7,029 bases of DNA from an uncultured Caryophanales bacterium (GCA_937897245.1 CALCBO010000161.1:1-7029), one strand, 5' to 3'; positions 1 through 6,030 are shown, numbered from the stretch's first letter. Made by a program: numbers and translations. The notes: generated by a model from the sequence alone, not told the origin.

Positions 1-394
1 AGTAATTACATCCACCATTTTTTTCAAGCACATGTTTAATTAATGATGAAGTAGATGTTTTACCATGAGTACCACTAACTCCAATAGATGTAAATTGATC
101 TATTACCATTCCCATTAATTCATTATACTTAACTATCTTTAAACCTAATTTCTTAACTCTTTGAATTTCTGGATGTTCTGGACTAAAAGCTACACTATAA
201 GTCACTATAGTATCTGAATCAATTGAATGTTCTCCATCATAATATATAGGAATACTTCTCTCTTCTAATCCAGCTTGCGTAAATTTATATCCTTTAGCGT
301 CATCATAACCAGATACTTCATTTCCTAAATCATGAAGTATTTGAGCAAGAGTAGACATTCCAGTTCCTTTAATACCTATACAATAATATTTCAC
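1..394 (-). CDS. murC: UDP-N-acetylmuramate--L-alanine ligase (MurC), 5' part only
   Basis: MurC is the cytoplasmic Mur ligase that uses ATP to add L-alanine to UDP-N-acetylmuramic acid, the first amino acid of the peptidoglycan stem peptide. The 131 residues visible carry the N-terminal Rossmann-type signature GIKGTGMS (residues 7-14, binding the UDP-sugar) and the ATP P-loop GTHGKTS (residues 108-114, K112 contacting phosphate). The KGTGMS form and the following LAQILHDLG are typical of Gram-positive MurC. The rest of the central domain and the C-terminal domain lie beyond base 1, so the gene is cut by the window and not broken. The start is a GTG at 392-394: an ATG two bases upstream (394-396) is immediately followed by TGA, and an AGGGAAGTGAT ribosome site sits just ahead. 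It follows queH by 63 bases on the same strand but has its own candidate promoter. The family call is secure from the two motifs. Confidence 0.95.
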   Translation of the reverse strand, partial: MKYYCIGIKGTGMSTLAQILHDLGNEVSGYDDAKGYKFTQAGLEERSIPIYYDGEHSIDSDTIVTYSVAFSPEHPEIQRVKKLGLKIVKYNELMGMVIDQFTSIGVSGTHGKTSTSSLIKHVLEKNGGCNY

Positions 395-400
395 ATTAAT

Positions 401-409
401 CACTTCCCT
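401..409 (-). promoter_or_regulatory. Ribosome binding site deciding the GTG start of murC
   Basis: Read on the minus strand this is AGGGAAGTG, continuing into ATT and then AAT before GTG. The AGGGAAG core is 8 bases from the start codon, and the following GTGAT matches the second half of the extended anti-Shine-Dalgarno complement (AAGGAGGTGATC). It supports GTG at 392-394 as the real start. Confidence 0.7.
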
Positions 410-419
410 ATCTAATTTC

Positions 420-448
420 ATTATAATATAATCTATTCAATTCGTAAA
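420..448 (-). promoter_or_regulatory. Candidate sigma-A promoter for murC
   Basis: On the minus strand a -35-like TTTACG (448-443) is followed by a 17-base spacer and a perfect -10 TATAAT (425-420). Transcription would start near 413, giving a leader of about 19 bases that contains the murC ribosome site. The match is good in a region where AT-rich chance hits are common. The 63-base gap after queH contains no visible terminator, so read-through from queH is also possible. Confidence 0.5.
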
Positions 449-457
449 CAAAATATC

Positions 458-1048
458 TTATTTTTTAGAATAAATACAACCACAATAATCTTGTCTATAT
501 AAATTATATTCACGAGATAATTCAATACTTCTTTTATAACCATTTTTCTTTTTAAAATCTGAATATAAATAAGTAGTATCAAATTCTTTATTTAATTCTT
601 CCCCTATTTCATTAATCCATTTAGCATTTTTATGTGGAGATAAAGTTAATGTAGTAGTAAATAATGAAAAACCTAATTTTTCGGCAATCCTAGCAGTCTC
701 TTTTAATCTTAATTCATAACATTTAAAACAACGACTTCCTCTTTCTGGTTCTAATTCTAATCCCTTAGCCATATCAAAGAATAAATTAGGTTCATACTTA
801 CCTTCAATTAAAGAAATAGGATAATCACACTTTAATATAGATATTAACTTTCTAATCTCTTCAATTCTTTTCTTATATTCCTCAAAATCTGTAATATTAG
901 GATTATAATAAAAGATACTTATTTCAAAATAATTAGCTAATCTTTCTAAAACAGCTGATGAACAAGGAGCACAACAAGCATGTAATAATAATTTAGTACC
1001 CTTAGGATAATTATTCATTTGTTCACTCATTAATAAATCATAATTCAT
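458..1048 (-). CDS. queH: Epoxyqueuosine reductase QueH
   Basis: QueH performs the last step of queuosine synthesis in tRNA, reducing epoxyqueuosine to queuosine at wobble position 34. It is the non-cobalamin replacement for QueG. The 196-residue protein has the family's cysteine pattern: HACCAPCSS (C25, C26, C29), RCFKC (C107, C110) and DYCGC (C189, C191). It also has the YYNPNI segment (residues 48-53), the TTLTLSPHKN block (132-141) and KKKNGYKRS. These cysteines hold the iron-sulfur cluster and a second metal in the family. Length is normal. I chose the ATG at 1046-1048 because GGTGG lies 4 bases upstream and homology begins soon after. An in-frame ATG at 1129 would add 27 hydrophobic residues and overlap the divergent ZIP gene, so it is rejected. 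No other queuosine gene is in the window. murC follows on the same strand. Confidence 0.93.
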   Translation of the reverse strand: MNYDLLMSEQMNNYPKGTKLLLHACCAPCSSAVLERLANYFEISIFYYNPNITDFEEYKKRIEEIRKLISILKCDYPISLIEGKYEPNLFFDMAKGLELEPERGSRCFKCYELRLKETARIAEKLGFSLFTTTLTLSPHKNAKWINEIGEELNKEFDTTYLYSDFKKKNGYKRSIELSREYNLYRQDYCGCIYSKK

Positions 1049-1052
1049 AATA

Positions 1053-1058
1053 CCACCA
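1053..1058 (-). promoter_or_regulatory. Ribosome binding site deciding the queH start
   Basis: On the minus strand the sequence is TGGTGG followed by TATT and ATG. GGTG pairs with the ACCUCC/CACC part of the 16S tail, and the 4-base spacing suits a site using the downstream half of the Shine-Dalgarno complement. No comparable site precedes the upstream ATG at 1129. Confidence 0.5.
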
Positions 1059-1067
1059 ACGTAGCTA

Positions 1068-1096
1068 ATTATATCATATTTTATAAGTATTTTAAA
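1068..1096 (-). promoter_or_regulatory. Candidate extended -10 promoter for queH
   Basis: The minus strand reads TGATATAAT, a TGn extended -10 with perfect TATAAT at 1073-1068. Seventeen bases further upstream is only a weak -35 (TTTAAA, 1096-1091), as often seen with extended -10 promoters. Transcription would start near 1061, 12-13 bases before the chosen start codon. It lies within the 59-base divergent gap shared with the ZIP transporter gene. Confidence 0.5.
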
Positions 1097-1102
1097 TATA
1101 AT
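1097..1102 (+). promoter_or_regulatory. Candidate -10 box for the ZIP gene, possibly giving a leaderless mRNA
   Basis: A perfect TATAAT on the plus strand ends 5 bases before the ZIP ATG. A start site 6-7 bases downstream would fall on the ATG itself. No -35 hexamer is evident 16-18 bases upstream and no Shine-Dalgarno sequence precedes the ATG. An alternative -10 (TATCAT, 1072-1077) would give a leader of about 24 bases, also without a ribosome site. Confidence 0.35.
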
Positions 1103-1107
1103 AAAGT

Positions 1108-1839
1108 ATGAATAAAATACTAATATCATTTATCATAACTTTTATAGCTGGAATATCTACTGTACTTGGAATAATACCAACTTTTTTTAAATCTAAAAAC
1201 CAAGATAATATTATAAACTTTTCTCTATCTTTCTCTACTGGTATTATGCTTACAATATCTTTATTTTCATTAATTAAAGAATCACTAAATTACTTAAAAA
1301 TGATAAATCCTTTTACTATTCTATTAGAATTAATATTTATAAATATTGGTATTATTATCTCAACTTATATTGATAAAAGACTATCTAATAGAATTAATAA
1401 TAAACTCTTAAAAGTAGGACTAGTAGGCTTAATAAGTATTATTATCCATAATATACCTGAAGGTATAATTACTTTTATTACTACCTCTAATAATCTTAAA
1501 ATAGGTATTCCCATAGCTCTATCTATTACTTTTCATAATATTCCTGAAGGAATAAGTATAGCTATCCCTATTTATTATTCAACTAATAGTCATAAAAAGA
1601 CTTTTATTTATACTTTTATATCTGGCTTCTCAGAGTTTATTGGAGCTTTATTAGCTTATCTATTTCTTTCTAATATTATAAATGACTTTATCTTAGCCTT
1701 AATCTTAGGTATTACTGGGGGTATTATGATCTATATCTCTTTAGCTGAATTATTACCTACTTCTCTAAAATATAATAATTATAAAATAACCATAATTGGT
1801 ATAATTCTAGGAATATTTATAATGTTAATTACAATTTAA
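1108..1839 (+). CDS. ZIP-family divalent metal transporter
   Basis: This is an eight-helix inner-membrane protein of the ZIP family (ZupT-like branch), expected to bring zinc or other divalent metals such as iron or manganese into the cytoplasm. The 243-residue sequence has hydrophobic helices at about residues 4-24, 38-57, 68-88, 102-122, 132-153, 165-188, 193-215 and 226-243. The diagnostic metal-site motif HNIPEG occurs twice, at 114-119 (helix 4) and 143-148 (helix 5), supplying the paired His, Asn and Glu ligands. SGFSEFIGALLAY (172-184) corresponds to the usual SG-AEP-GA helix, with E176 kept but the following proline replaced by phenylalanine. ISLAELLP (210-217) is the usual end of helix 7. 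The His-rich loop between helices 3 and 4 found in many ZIPs is absent, which is common in this branch. Metal preference cannot be read from sequence. The start has no ribosome site. It converges on the acyl-CoA synthetase gene across a shared hairpin. Confidence 0.93.
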   Translation: MNKILISFIITFIAGISTVLGIIPTFFKSKNQDNIINFSLSFSTGIMLTISLFSLIKESLNYLKMINPFTILLELIFINIGIIISTYIDKRLSNRINNKLLKVGLVGLISIIIHNIPEGIITFITTSNNLKIGIPIALSITFHNIPEGISIAIPIYYSTNSHKKTFIYTFISGFSEFIGALLAYLFLSNIINDFILALILGITGGIMIYISLAELLPTSLKYNNYKITIIGIILGIFIMLITI

Positions 1840-1869
1840 AAAGAAAGAACAATTACGATTCTTTCTTTT
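1839..1869. terminator. Convergent bidirectional hairpin between the ZIP and acyl-CoA synthetase genes
   Basis: An 11-base left arm AAAAGAAAGAA (1839-1849) pairs perfectly with TTCTTTCTTTT (1859-1869) around a 9-base loop. The stem begins at the last base of the ZIP stop codon, while the acyl-CoA synthetase stop (1853-1855) lies in the loop and its last codons form the right arm. The A-rich and T-rich arms supply a T run in either direction. Only two stem pairs are G-C, so stability is modest. Confidence 0.5.
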
Positions 1870-3616
1870 CTTTAATCTTAGCTTTTTCTTCTTCTTCTAA
1901 TTGTTTATAATCTACTTTACTATATAAAGTCTTAGGAAAACTCTTTCTTATTTCAAACTCTTTTGGTACTGAAAATACTGATAGTTGTTCTTTACATAAT
2001 TCTTTTAATTCTTTTTTTAGTCTATTACTATCATGATAACCATCATTTAGGATTAAAAAGGCTTTAGGAACATGCATTTTATATGGATGTGGTATTCCTA
2101 TTACACATGCTTTAGATACTGCTTCATGTGACTCTAATACTTTCTCTACCATACTAGGATATACATTAAAGCCTGATACAATAATCATTCTTTTTAATCT
2201 CTGAGTATAGAATACTATACCATTAGAAGCAATATAACCTATATCCCCAGTATGTAACCATATCTCTCCATCTTTATGTTTTCTTAATATTTTATCTGTC
2301 TCCTCTGGATTATTCAAATACCCTTGCATAATAGTAGGACCTTGGACACATATTTCTCCTTCTTCACCTAATTCTAATTCTTCTCCAGTCTCTGGATTAC
2401 ATATTTGATAAGTATTACCTACCATTGGTATTCCAATACTTCCTGGTTCATTAGTACCTGGAAAAGTATATGCAGTAGCCGCTACTGATTCAGTCATTCC
2501 ATAACCTTTCGCAATATTAACATGAGCTCCATGTTTATGTAAAAACTCATTTATTTTCATCTCTTGTGGTATAGATAAATAGTCTCCTCCACTCACAATA
2601 TATTTTAATTGAGACATATCAACATCATCAAATTTTTTATTAGACATCATTCCTTCCCATAAAGTAGGAACTCCTAATATAACATGTGGTCTATCATTCT
2701 TCCAAATCTTATAAAATCTATTCGCATCATATTCTGGCATTAAAATAGTTTCAACTTTCAAACATAAAGGAGTATGCACACAAACACCTAATCCAAAACC
2801 ATGAAATATAGGTAAAATAGTCACAATCTTATCTTTAGGTCTAACATCAATAACATTAACTGCTGATTGTTGAGCTAAAGCATTAAAACTATAATTAGAA
2901 ATCATTATACCTTTAGGAGAACCAGTAGTACCCCCACTATGAAGTATAACAGCTGTATCATCTTTCTTAACTACAGCTTTAAAATCTTTATTATAAGTAA
3001 CTCCTCTCAACAAAAAGTCCTTCCAACTCATATAATCTCTATCTCTAAATTTAGGTCTTTTTAATTTAATACTTCTAGTTAAAGTATAACCAATTGTTAA
3101 TCCAATAGGCATACTATTCTTAGGAGATACTAAAATAGTTTTATAAACTAAAGTATCTTCTAAAACATCTTTATAATTAGCGTAATCAAAATCAACTAAA
3201 AATAAAAATCTACTCTTATTTTCTTTTAAATAAAACTTTATTTGTTCAGGACTACTTAATGGATGAACCATATCCGCAATAGCCCCTATCTTATTAGCGG
3301 CATAAAAAGCTACTAATGCTTCTGGCATATTAGGAAGACAAATAGTTACTATATCTCCTTCTTTTACTCCAAAACTTCTAAGAGCCCTAGCACAAACATT
3401 AATATTATCAAAAAATTCATTATAACTAATTCGATGTTCAAAATAATTAAAAGCAATAAAGTCTTTATCTTCTCCAACTGAATCTATCATAAAATCATAA
3501 ATAGATTTATCAGTAAACTTAATACTTCTCTCTTCTCTAGAATAATAGTCTAACCAAGGTTCATTACGATGTTTACTCTTAAATATTTTAGTTAAAAAAT
3601 TCTTAATTAATCTCAT
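1853..3616 (-). CDS. AMP-binding acyl-CoA synthetase (class I adenylate-forming enzyme)
   Basis: Members of this superfamily activate a carboxylic acid with ATP to an acyl-adenylate and then transfer it to CoA or a carrier thiol. The 587-residue protein is complete. It has the phosphate-binding loop HSGGTTGSPKG (226-236), the GYGMTE motif (371-376), LHTGD (454-458, with D458 holding the ribose), the hinge segment QRLKRMIIVSGFNVYP (472-487, R473 and K475), and the catalytic A10 lysine in PKTLYSKVDY (K567). The hinge has QR where GR is usual, and the A10 loop has SK where GK is usual. A basic amphipathic start (residues 1-17) and a basic hydrophobic stretch (about 169-188) suggest membrane association. 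The C-terminus is a charged Lys/Glu tail. Length and layout suit a medium- or long-chain fatty acid substrate, but the substrate is not readable. A strong AGGAAGGAAGGG site precedes the ATG, and tdk lies 48 bases upstream. Confidence 0.88.
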   Translation of the reverse strand: MRLIKNFLTKIFKSKHRNEPWLDYYSREERSIKFTDKSIYDFMIDSVGEDKDFIAFNYFEHRISYNEFFDNINVCARALRSFGVKEGDIVTICLPNMPEALVAFYAANKIGAIADMVHPLSSPEQIKFYLKENKSRFLFLVDFDYANYKDVLEDTLVYKTILVSPKNSMPIGLTIGYTLTRSIKLKRPKFRDRDYMSWKDFLLRGVTYNKDFKAVVKKDDTAVILHSGGTTGSPKGIMISNYSFNALAQQSAVNVIDVRPKDKIVTILPIFHGFGLGVCVHTPLCLKVETILMPEYDANRFYKIWKNDRPHVILGVPTLWEGMMSNKKFDDVDMSQLKYIVSGGDYLSIPQEMKINEFLHKHGAHVNIAKGYGMTESVAATAYTFPGTNEPGSIGIPMVGNTYQICNPETGEELELGEEGEICVQGPTIMQGYLNNPEETDKILRKHKDGEIWLHTGDIGYIASNGIVFYTQRLKRMIIVSGFNVYPSMVEKVLESHEAVSKACVIGIPHPYKMHVPKAFLILNDGYHDSNRLKKELKELCKEQLSVFSVPKEFEIRKSFPKTLYSKVDYKQLEEEEKAKIKEKKES

Positions 3617-3639
3617 AATCAGCCCTTCCTTCCTAATAC

Positions 3640-3668
3640 ATTTTACTATTATTTCTAAATAATATCAA
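3640..3668 (-). promoter_or_regulatory. Candidate internal promoter for the acyl-CoA synthetase gene
   Basis: On the minus strand TTGATA (3668-3663, one mismatch to TTGACA) is spaced 17 bases from TAAAAT (3645-3640, one mismatch to TATAAT). This is the best two-box match I found in the window. The -35 box overlaps the tdk stop codon. A start near 3633 would place the strong ribosome site (3634-3623) at the very 5' end of the transcript. It would let the acyl-CoA synthetase be expressed apart from the upstream genes. Confidence 0.5.
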
Positions 3669-4252
3669 TTATTTAGTCCTTTTCTTTTCTTTAAATAACA
3701 TTTACCACACATTGGTTTATATAAAACATCAGAAACAGATCCGTCAATTACTACTTTATCTCCCTCTAATTGAAACTCTCCATCAACAAAACGAGCATTA
3801 AACTTAGCTTTATGTCCACATTTACAAATAGTAGTTAATTCTTCAAATTCATCAGCTAATTCAAATAATCTTTTACTTCCTTCAAATAAATTACTTTGAA
3901 AATCAGTTCTAAGTCCATAACAAATAACTGGTATATCAAGTAACTTAGTAACCATCCATAACTCTTCTACTTGTTTTTTTCTAAGAAATTGTGCTTCATC
4001 TACTAATATACATGATATATTATCTTGCCATTCATCATAAAATGGTTCTAAACTCATCTCTGGCCCAAGTAAAATATCGACTTTTCTTTCTAAACCAACT
4101 CTTGAAGATAAAGAATCTTCTCCTTTAGTATCAATACTAGATTTTATTACTACAACCTCTTTATCATTCTCATTATAATTATAAGCTACTTGCATCAAAG
4201 CAGAACTCTTACCACAATTCATAGCTCCAAAACGAAAATATAACTTTGCCAT
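3665..4252 (-). CDS. tdk: Thymidine kinase (type II)
   Basis: Cytoplasmic thymidine kinase phosphorylates thymidine with ATP to dTMP, the salvage route to dTTP. The 195-residue protein has the P-loop GAMNCGKSS (9-17, K15), the Walker B/catalytic segment DEAQF (85-89, E86 the expected general base), YGLRTDFQSNLFEGS (112-126) and the lasso/zinc region. The zinc cysteines are C143 and C145 (CKCG) and C182 and C185 (CGKCY). Length is typical. The P-loop is of the GAMN-GKS form known from Escherichia coli and some clostridia, not the GCMFSGKS form of Bacillus. The start is well supported: a near-perfect AGGAGGG (4262-4256) lies just upstream. The stop is TGA. The gene sits 21 bases after the lipoprotein gene and 48 before the acyl-CoA synthetase gene, so co-transcription is likely, though no shared function is apparent. 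Confidence 0.95.
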   Translation of the reverse strand: MAKLYFRFGAMNCGKSSALMQVAYNYNENDKEVVVIKSSIDTKGEDSLSSRVGLERKVDILLGPEMSLEPFYDEWQDNISCILVDEAQFLRKKQVEELWMVTKLLDIPVICYGLRTDFQSNLFEGSKRLFELADEFEELTTICKCGHKAKFNARFVDGEFQLEGDKVVIDGSVSDVLYKPMCGKCYLKKRKGLNN

Positions 4253-4273
4253 AAACCCTCCTAATTATTTTAA

Positions 4274-4948
4274 TTAATCAATTAATAATTTAATAATTTC
4301 ATCCTTACTAAGTTTCTCTTTTTTCTTATATTCTCCAGATAATTCACTCTCATCATCACTTAAAGATAGTTTTAAAAAATTGCCATTATACTTAATAGTA
4401 TATTTCTTATCAAACATTTCATTTGAAAATAAATTATCTTTCTTCTTAGTTAAAATAATATTAACTCCTTCAATATCAGTATTAAAAACTAATCTAATTT
4501 CATCTTCTTTAGTTTGTACTGTATTAATAATCTGTTCATTCTTTTGAAATTCACCATTATATTTATTATCATAATAATTAATATCTCCAACATAGTCTTC
4601 ATAAATATCATCTGTACTATATAAATCTTTTTTATAAGTACCACTAGCAATATTTTTATTCTTACTTTTTACTTTTACAGATTTATCTAAAAATTCAAAA
4701 CTATATTCATTTATTTCTACTTTATTACTTTTTATTTCTGAATCTCCATTTCCATAAAATTGATCTTTTTTTAATACTTTATAATAAATCTTATCATTAT
4801 TATGATATATCTTAATATTAATATTTTTTAATTTATAAATACCAGTATAACCTCCAAAATCAGGATTATTAATATCGTGTCTTTCACTACAACCAACAAC
4901 CATTAAAGAAATAGTTAAAATAATAACTAATAATATTATTTTCTTCAT
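4274..4948 (-). CDS. Two-repeat secreted lipoprotein of unknown function
   Basis: I do not recognise a named family. The 224-residue protein has a classic lipoprotein signal: a KK start, a hydrophobic core (residues 4-16) and the lipobox VVGC with C20 as the lipidated residue. It should therefore be anchored on the outer face of the membrane. The mature part is rich in Lys, Asn, Asp and Tyr and is predicted by eye to be mostly beta strand. It appears to contain two related units, about residues 34-107 and 130-209. Each opens with a Y-x-G-x-[YF]-x-[LK] strand (YTGIYKL, YNGEFQK) and closes with SG-x-YKK (102-107, 204-209). This resembles small lipocalin-like or beta-sandwich lipoproteins, but the fold is a guess. 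The last 15 residues are a charged helix. The ribosome site is weak (GGGGG, about 12 bases upstream, inside the end of the preceding gene), suggesting translation coupled to the SDR gene 7 bases upstream. Confidence 0.82.
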   Translation of the reverse strand: MKKIILLVIILTISLMVVGCSERHDINNPDFGGYTGIYKLKNINIKIYHNNDKIYYKVLKKDQFYGNGDSEIKSNKVEINEYSFEFLDKSVKVKSKNKNIASGTYKKDLYSTDDIYEDYVGDINYYDNKYNGEFQKNEQIINTVQTKEDEIRLVFNTDIEGVNIILTKKKDNLFSNEMFDKKYTIKYNGNFLKLSLSDDESELSGEYKKKEKLSKDEIIKLLID

Positions 4949-4955
4949 TTTATAC

Positions 4956-5735
4956 TTATACCCCCATTGTCATAGTCTCAGGTAAAGTACTACCGCCATC
5001 TATTACTATTCCTTGTGCAGTAATATAACTTGCTTCATTACTTGCTAGAAAAGCAGCAAGTTCTCCTAATTCTTCTATAGTACCTAATCTCTTCATTGGA
5101 ATAGCTGATGCAATTCCATCAATTACTGACTCTGGATTAAGAGGAGAAGATTTTTTAGCCATATTATCTACCATTGGTGTATGAATATAACCTGGCATAA
5201 TAGCATTAACTCTAATATTATCTTCTACTAATTCAGCTGCTAAAGACTTAGTAAACCCTAATATAGCCGCTTTAGTAGTCGCATAAGCTACTTCCCCACT
5301 ATCCGCAACCATTGGCCCTGTAACACTAGATAAATTGATAATAGATGCATTTCCATTCTTCATATAAGGAAGACAAGCTTTAGTAACATTCCAAGTACCA
5401 ATAATATTAATATTAAAATGAAAATCTCTTTCTTCATCACTCATATCTTCAAATTTAGCTAACTTGCATACACCAGCATTATTAACTAATATATCAATAT
5501 GCTGATATTTACTAATTATTTCTTTAATACAATTATTTATACCATCTTTATCTCTTATATCTACTTTATAACCACTAACAGCATCATTATCAAGCTCTTT
5601 AACAGTATTAAATACTTCATCATTATAATCTAATATTATAACTTTAGCTCCATATTTTAAAAATACTTTTACTATTCCTAAACCATTTCCCATAGCTCCC
5701 CCAGTAACTATAGCTATTTTATCTTTTAATTTCAT
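4956..5735 (-). CDS. ucpA: UcpA-like short-chain dehydrogenase/reductase
   Basis: This is a classical SDR oxidoreductase that would use NAD(P)H in the cytoplasm. The 259-residue protein carries the cofactor glycine motif TGGAMGNG (11-18), NNAG (85-88) and the catalytic set N110, S137, Y151 and K155 (YATTK). An acidic residue at the end of the second strand (D36 in ILDYND) suggests NAD(H) preference. Beyond general SDR motifs, several blocks match what I recall of E. coli UcpA: NNAGVC (85-90), DMSDEERDFH (97-106), SSVTG-MVAD-GE (136-148), AIPM-RL (211-217), GELAAFLAS (224-232) and the ending IDGGSTLPET (245-254). UcpA's physiological substrate is not well defined; in E. coli it has been linked to aldehyde (furfural) tolerance. 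Here it is the first gene of a likely four-gene transcript with no sulfur-assimilation neighbours. The start has AGAAAGGTAGTGAT upstream, closely matching the extended Shine-Dalgarno. Confidence 0.88.
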   Translation of the reverse strand: MKLKDKIAIVTGGAMGNGLGIVKVFLKYGAKVIILDYNDEVFNTVKELDNDAVSGYKVDIRDKDGINNCIKEIISKYQHIDILVNNAGVCKLAKFEDMSDEERDFHFNINIIGTWNVTKACLPYMKNGNASIINLSSVTGPMVADSGEVAYATTKAAILGFTKSLAAELVEDNIRVNAIMPGYIHTPMVDNMAKKSSPLNPESVIDGIASAIPMKRLGTIEELGELAAFLASNEASYITAQGIVIDGGSTLPETMTMGV

Positions 5736-5757
5736 TTAATCACTACCTTTCTAATTC

Positions 5758-5773
5758 AGTATATCACATTATA
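5758..5773 (-). promoter_or_regulatory. Candidate promoter(s) for the ucpA-lipoprotein-tdk operon
   Basis: Two possible -10 boxes lie here on the minus strand: TATAAT (5773-5768) and an extended TGATATACT whose hexamer TATACT is 5763-5758. Neither has a convincing -35. The second would start transcription near 5751 and give a leader of about 15 bases carrying the ucpA ribosome site. They overlap the promoter of the divergent small membrane protein gene. Confidence 0.42.
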
Positions 5774-5782
5774 TGTTATAAT
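5774..5782 (+). promoter_or_regulatory. Candidate extended -10 promoter for the small membrane protein gene
   Basis: The plus strand reads TGTTATAAT, a TGn extended -10 with perfect TATAAT at 5777-5782. Only a weak -35 (TTCAGT, 5755-5760) is visible. Transcription from about 5789 would give a leader of about 23 bases that includes AGAAAGGA (5795-5802), the ribosome site of the gene at 5812. Confidence 0.5.
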
Positions 5783-5811
5783 AAAATAAATAAAAGAAAG
5801 GAATAATTATT

Positions 5812-6030
5812 ATGAGTGGATTTGGTATATTAATGCTTATTTTTGGTACTTCAGTATTATTAACTGGTATATATATGTATACTAATCATAAATTAGAAAT
5901 ATTAACAATGAGACCAGCTTTTAAAAATTTAACACTAAAGGAATGGCATAATATTGGTAAATGGACAATTATTACTAGTTTATTTATTATCTTAATTGGA
6001 ATAGTAGGAATAATTTTTAATATAAAATAA
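5812..6030 (+). CDS. Small two-helix membrane protein, function unknown
   Basis: I do not recognise this 72-residue protein as a named family. It has two transmembrane helices, about residues 3-23 and 51-70, joined by a loop with basic residues (HK, RPAFK, LKEWH, GKW). By the positive-inside rule the loop should be cytoplasmic, with both ends outside. There is no signal peptidase or lipobox site and no cysteine. It is a real gene by its context: AGAAAGGA matches the Shine-Dalgarno complement 9 bases before the ATG, an extended -10 lies upstream, and the protein fills the space between its divergent and convergent neighbours. It is not obviously a toxin: the loop is long and ordered-looking (conserved-type Trp, Gly and Pro), unlike single-helix type I toxins. 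Its divergent position to the ucpA operon is the only functional hint. Confidence 0.72.
   Translation: MSGFGILMLIFGTSVLLTGIYMYTNHKLEILTMRPAFKNLTLKEWHNIGKWTIITSLFIILIGIVGIIFNIK

Noticed and set aside
1049..1107. Zur or other metal-regulator operator upstream of the ZIP gene
   Set aside because: I looked for a palindrome such as the Bacillus Zur box and saw only AT-rich promoter sequence without a convincing dyad.
1049..1129. Longer N-terminus for QueH starting at the ATG at 1127-1129
   Set aside because: It would add 27 hydrophobic residues not typical of QueH, overlap the divergent ZIP start, and lacks a ribosome site. The ATG at 1046-1048 has GGTGG upstream and a promoter-like element that the longer form would overrun.
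3665..3667. Mollicutes-type code with TGA read as tryptophan
   Set aside because: All proteins are full length with TGG tryptophans (several in the acyl-CoA synthetase), and the TGA falls exactly at the usual end of thymidine kinase after the zinc-binding CGKCY.
5812..6030. Type I toxin or holin-like peptide
   Set aside because: The protein has two helices with a 27-residue structured loop, a normal promoter and ribosome site, and no antisense RNA signature. The sequence gives no specific support for toxicity.
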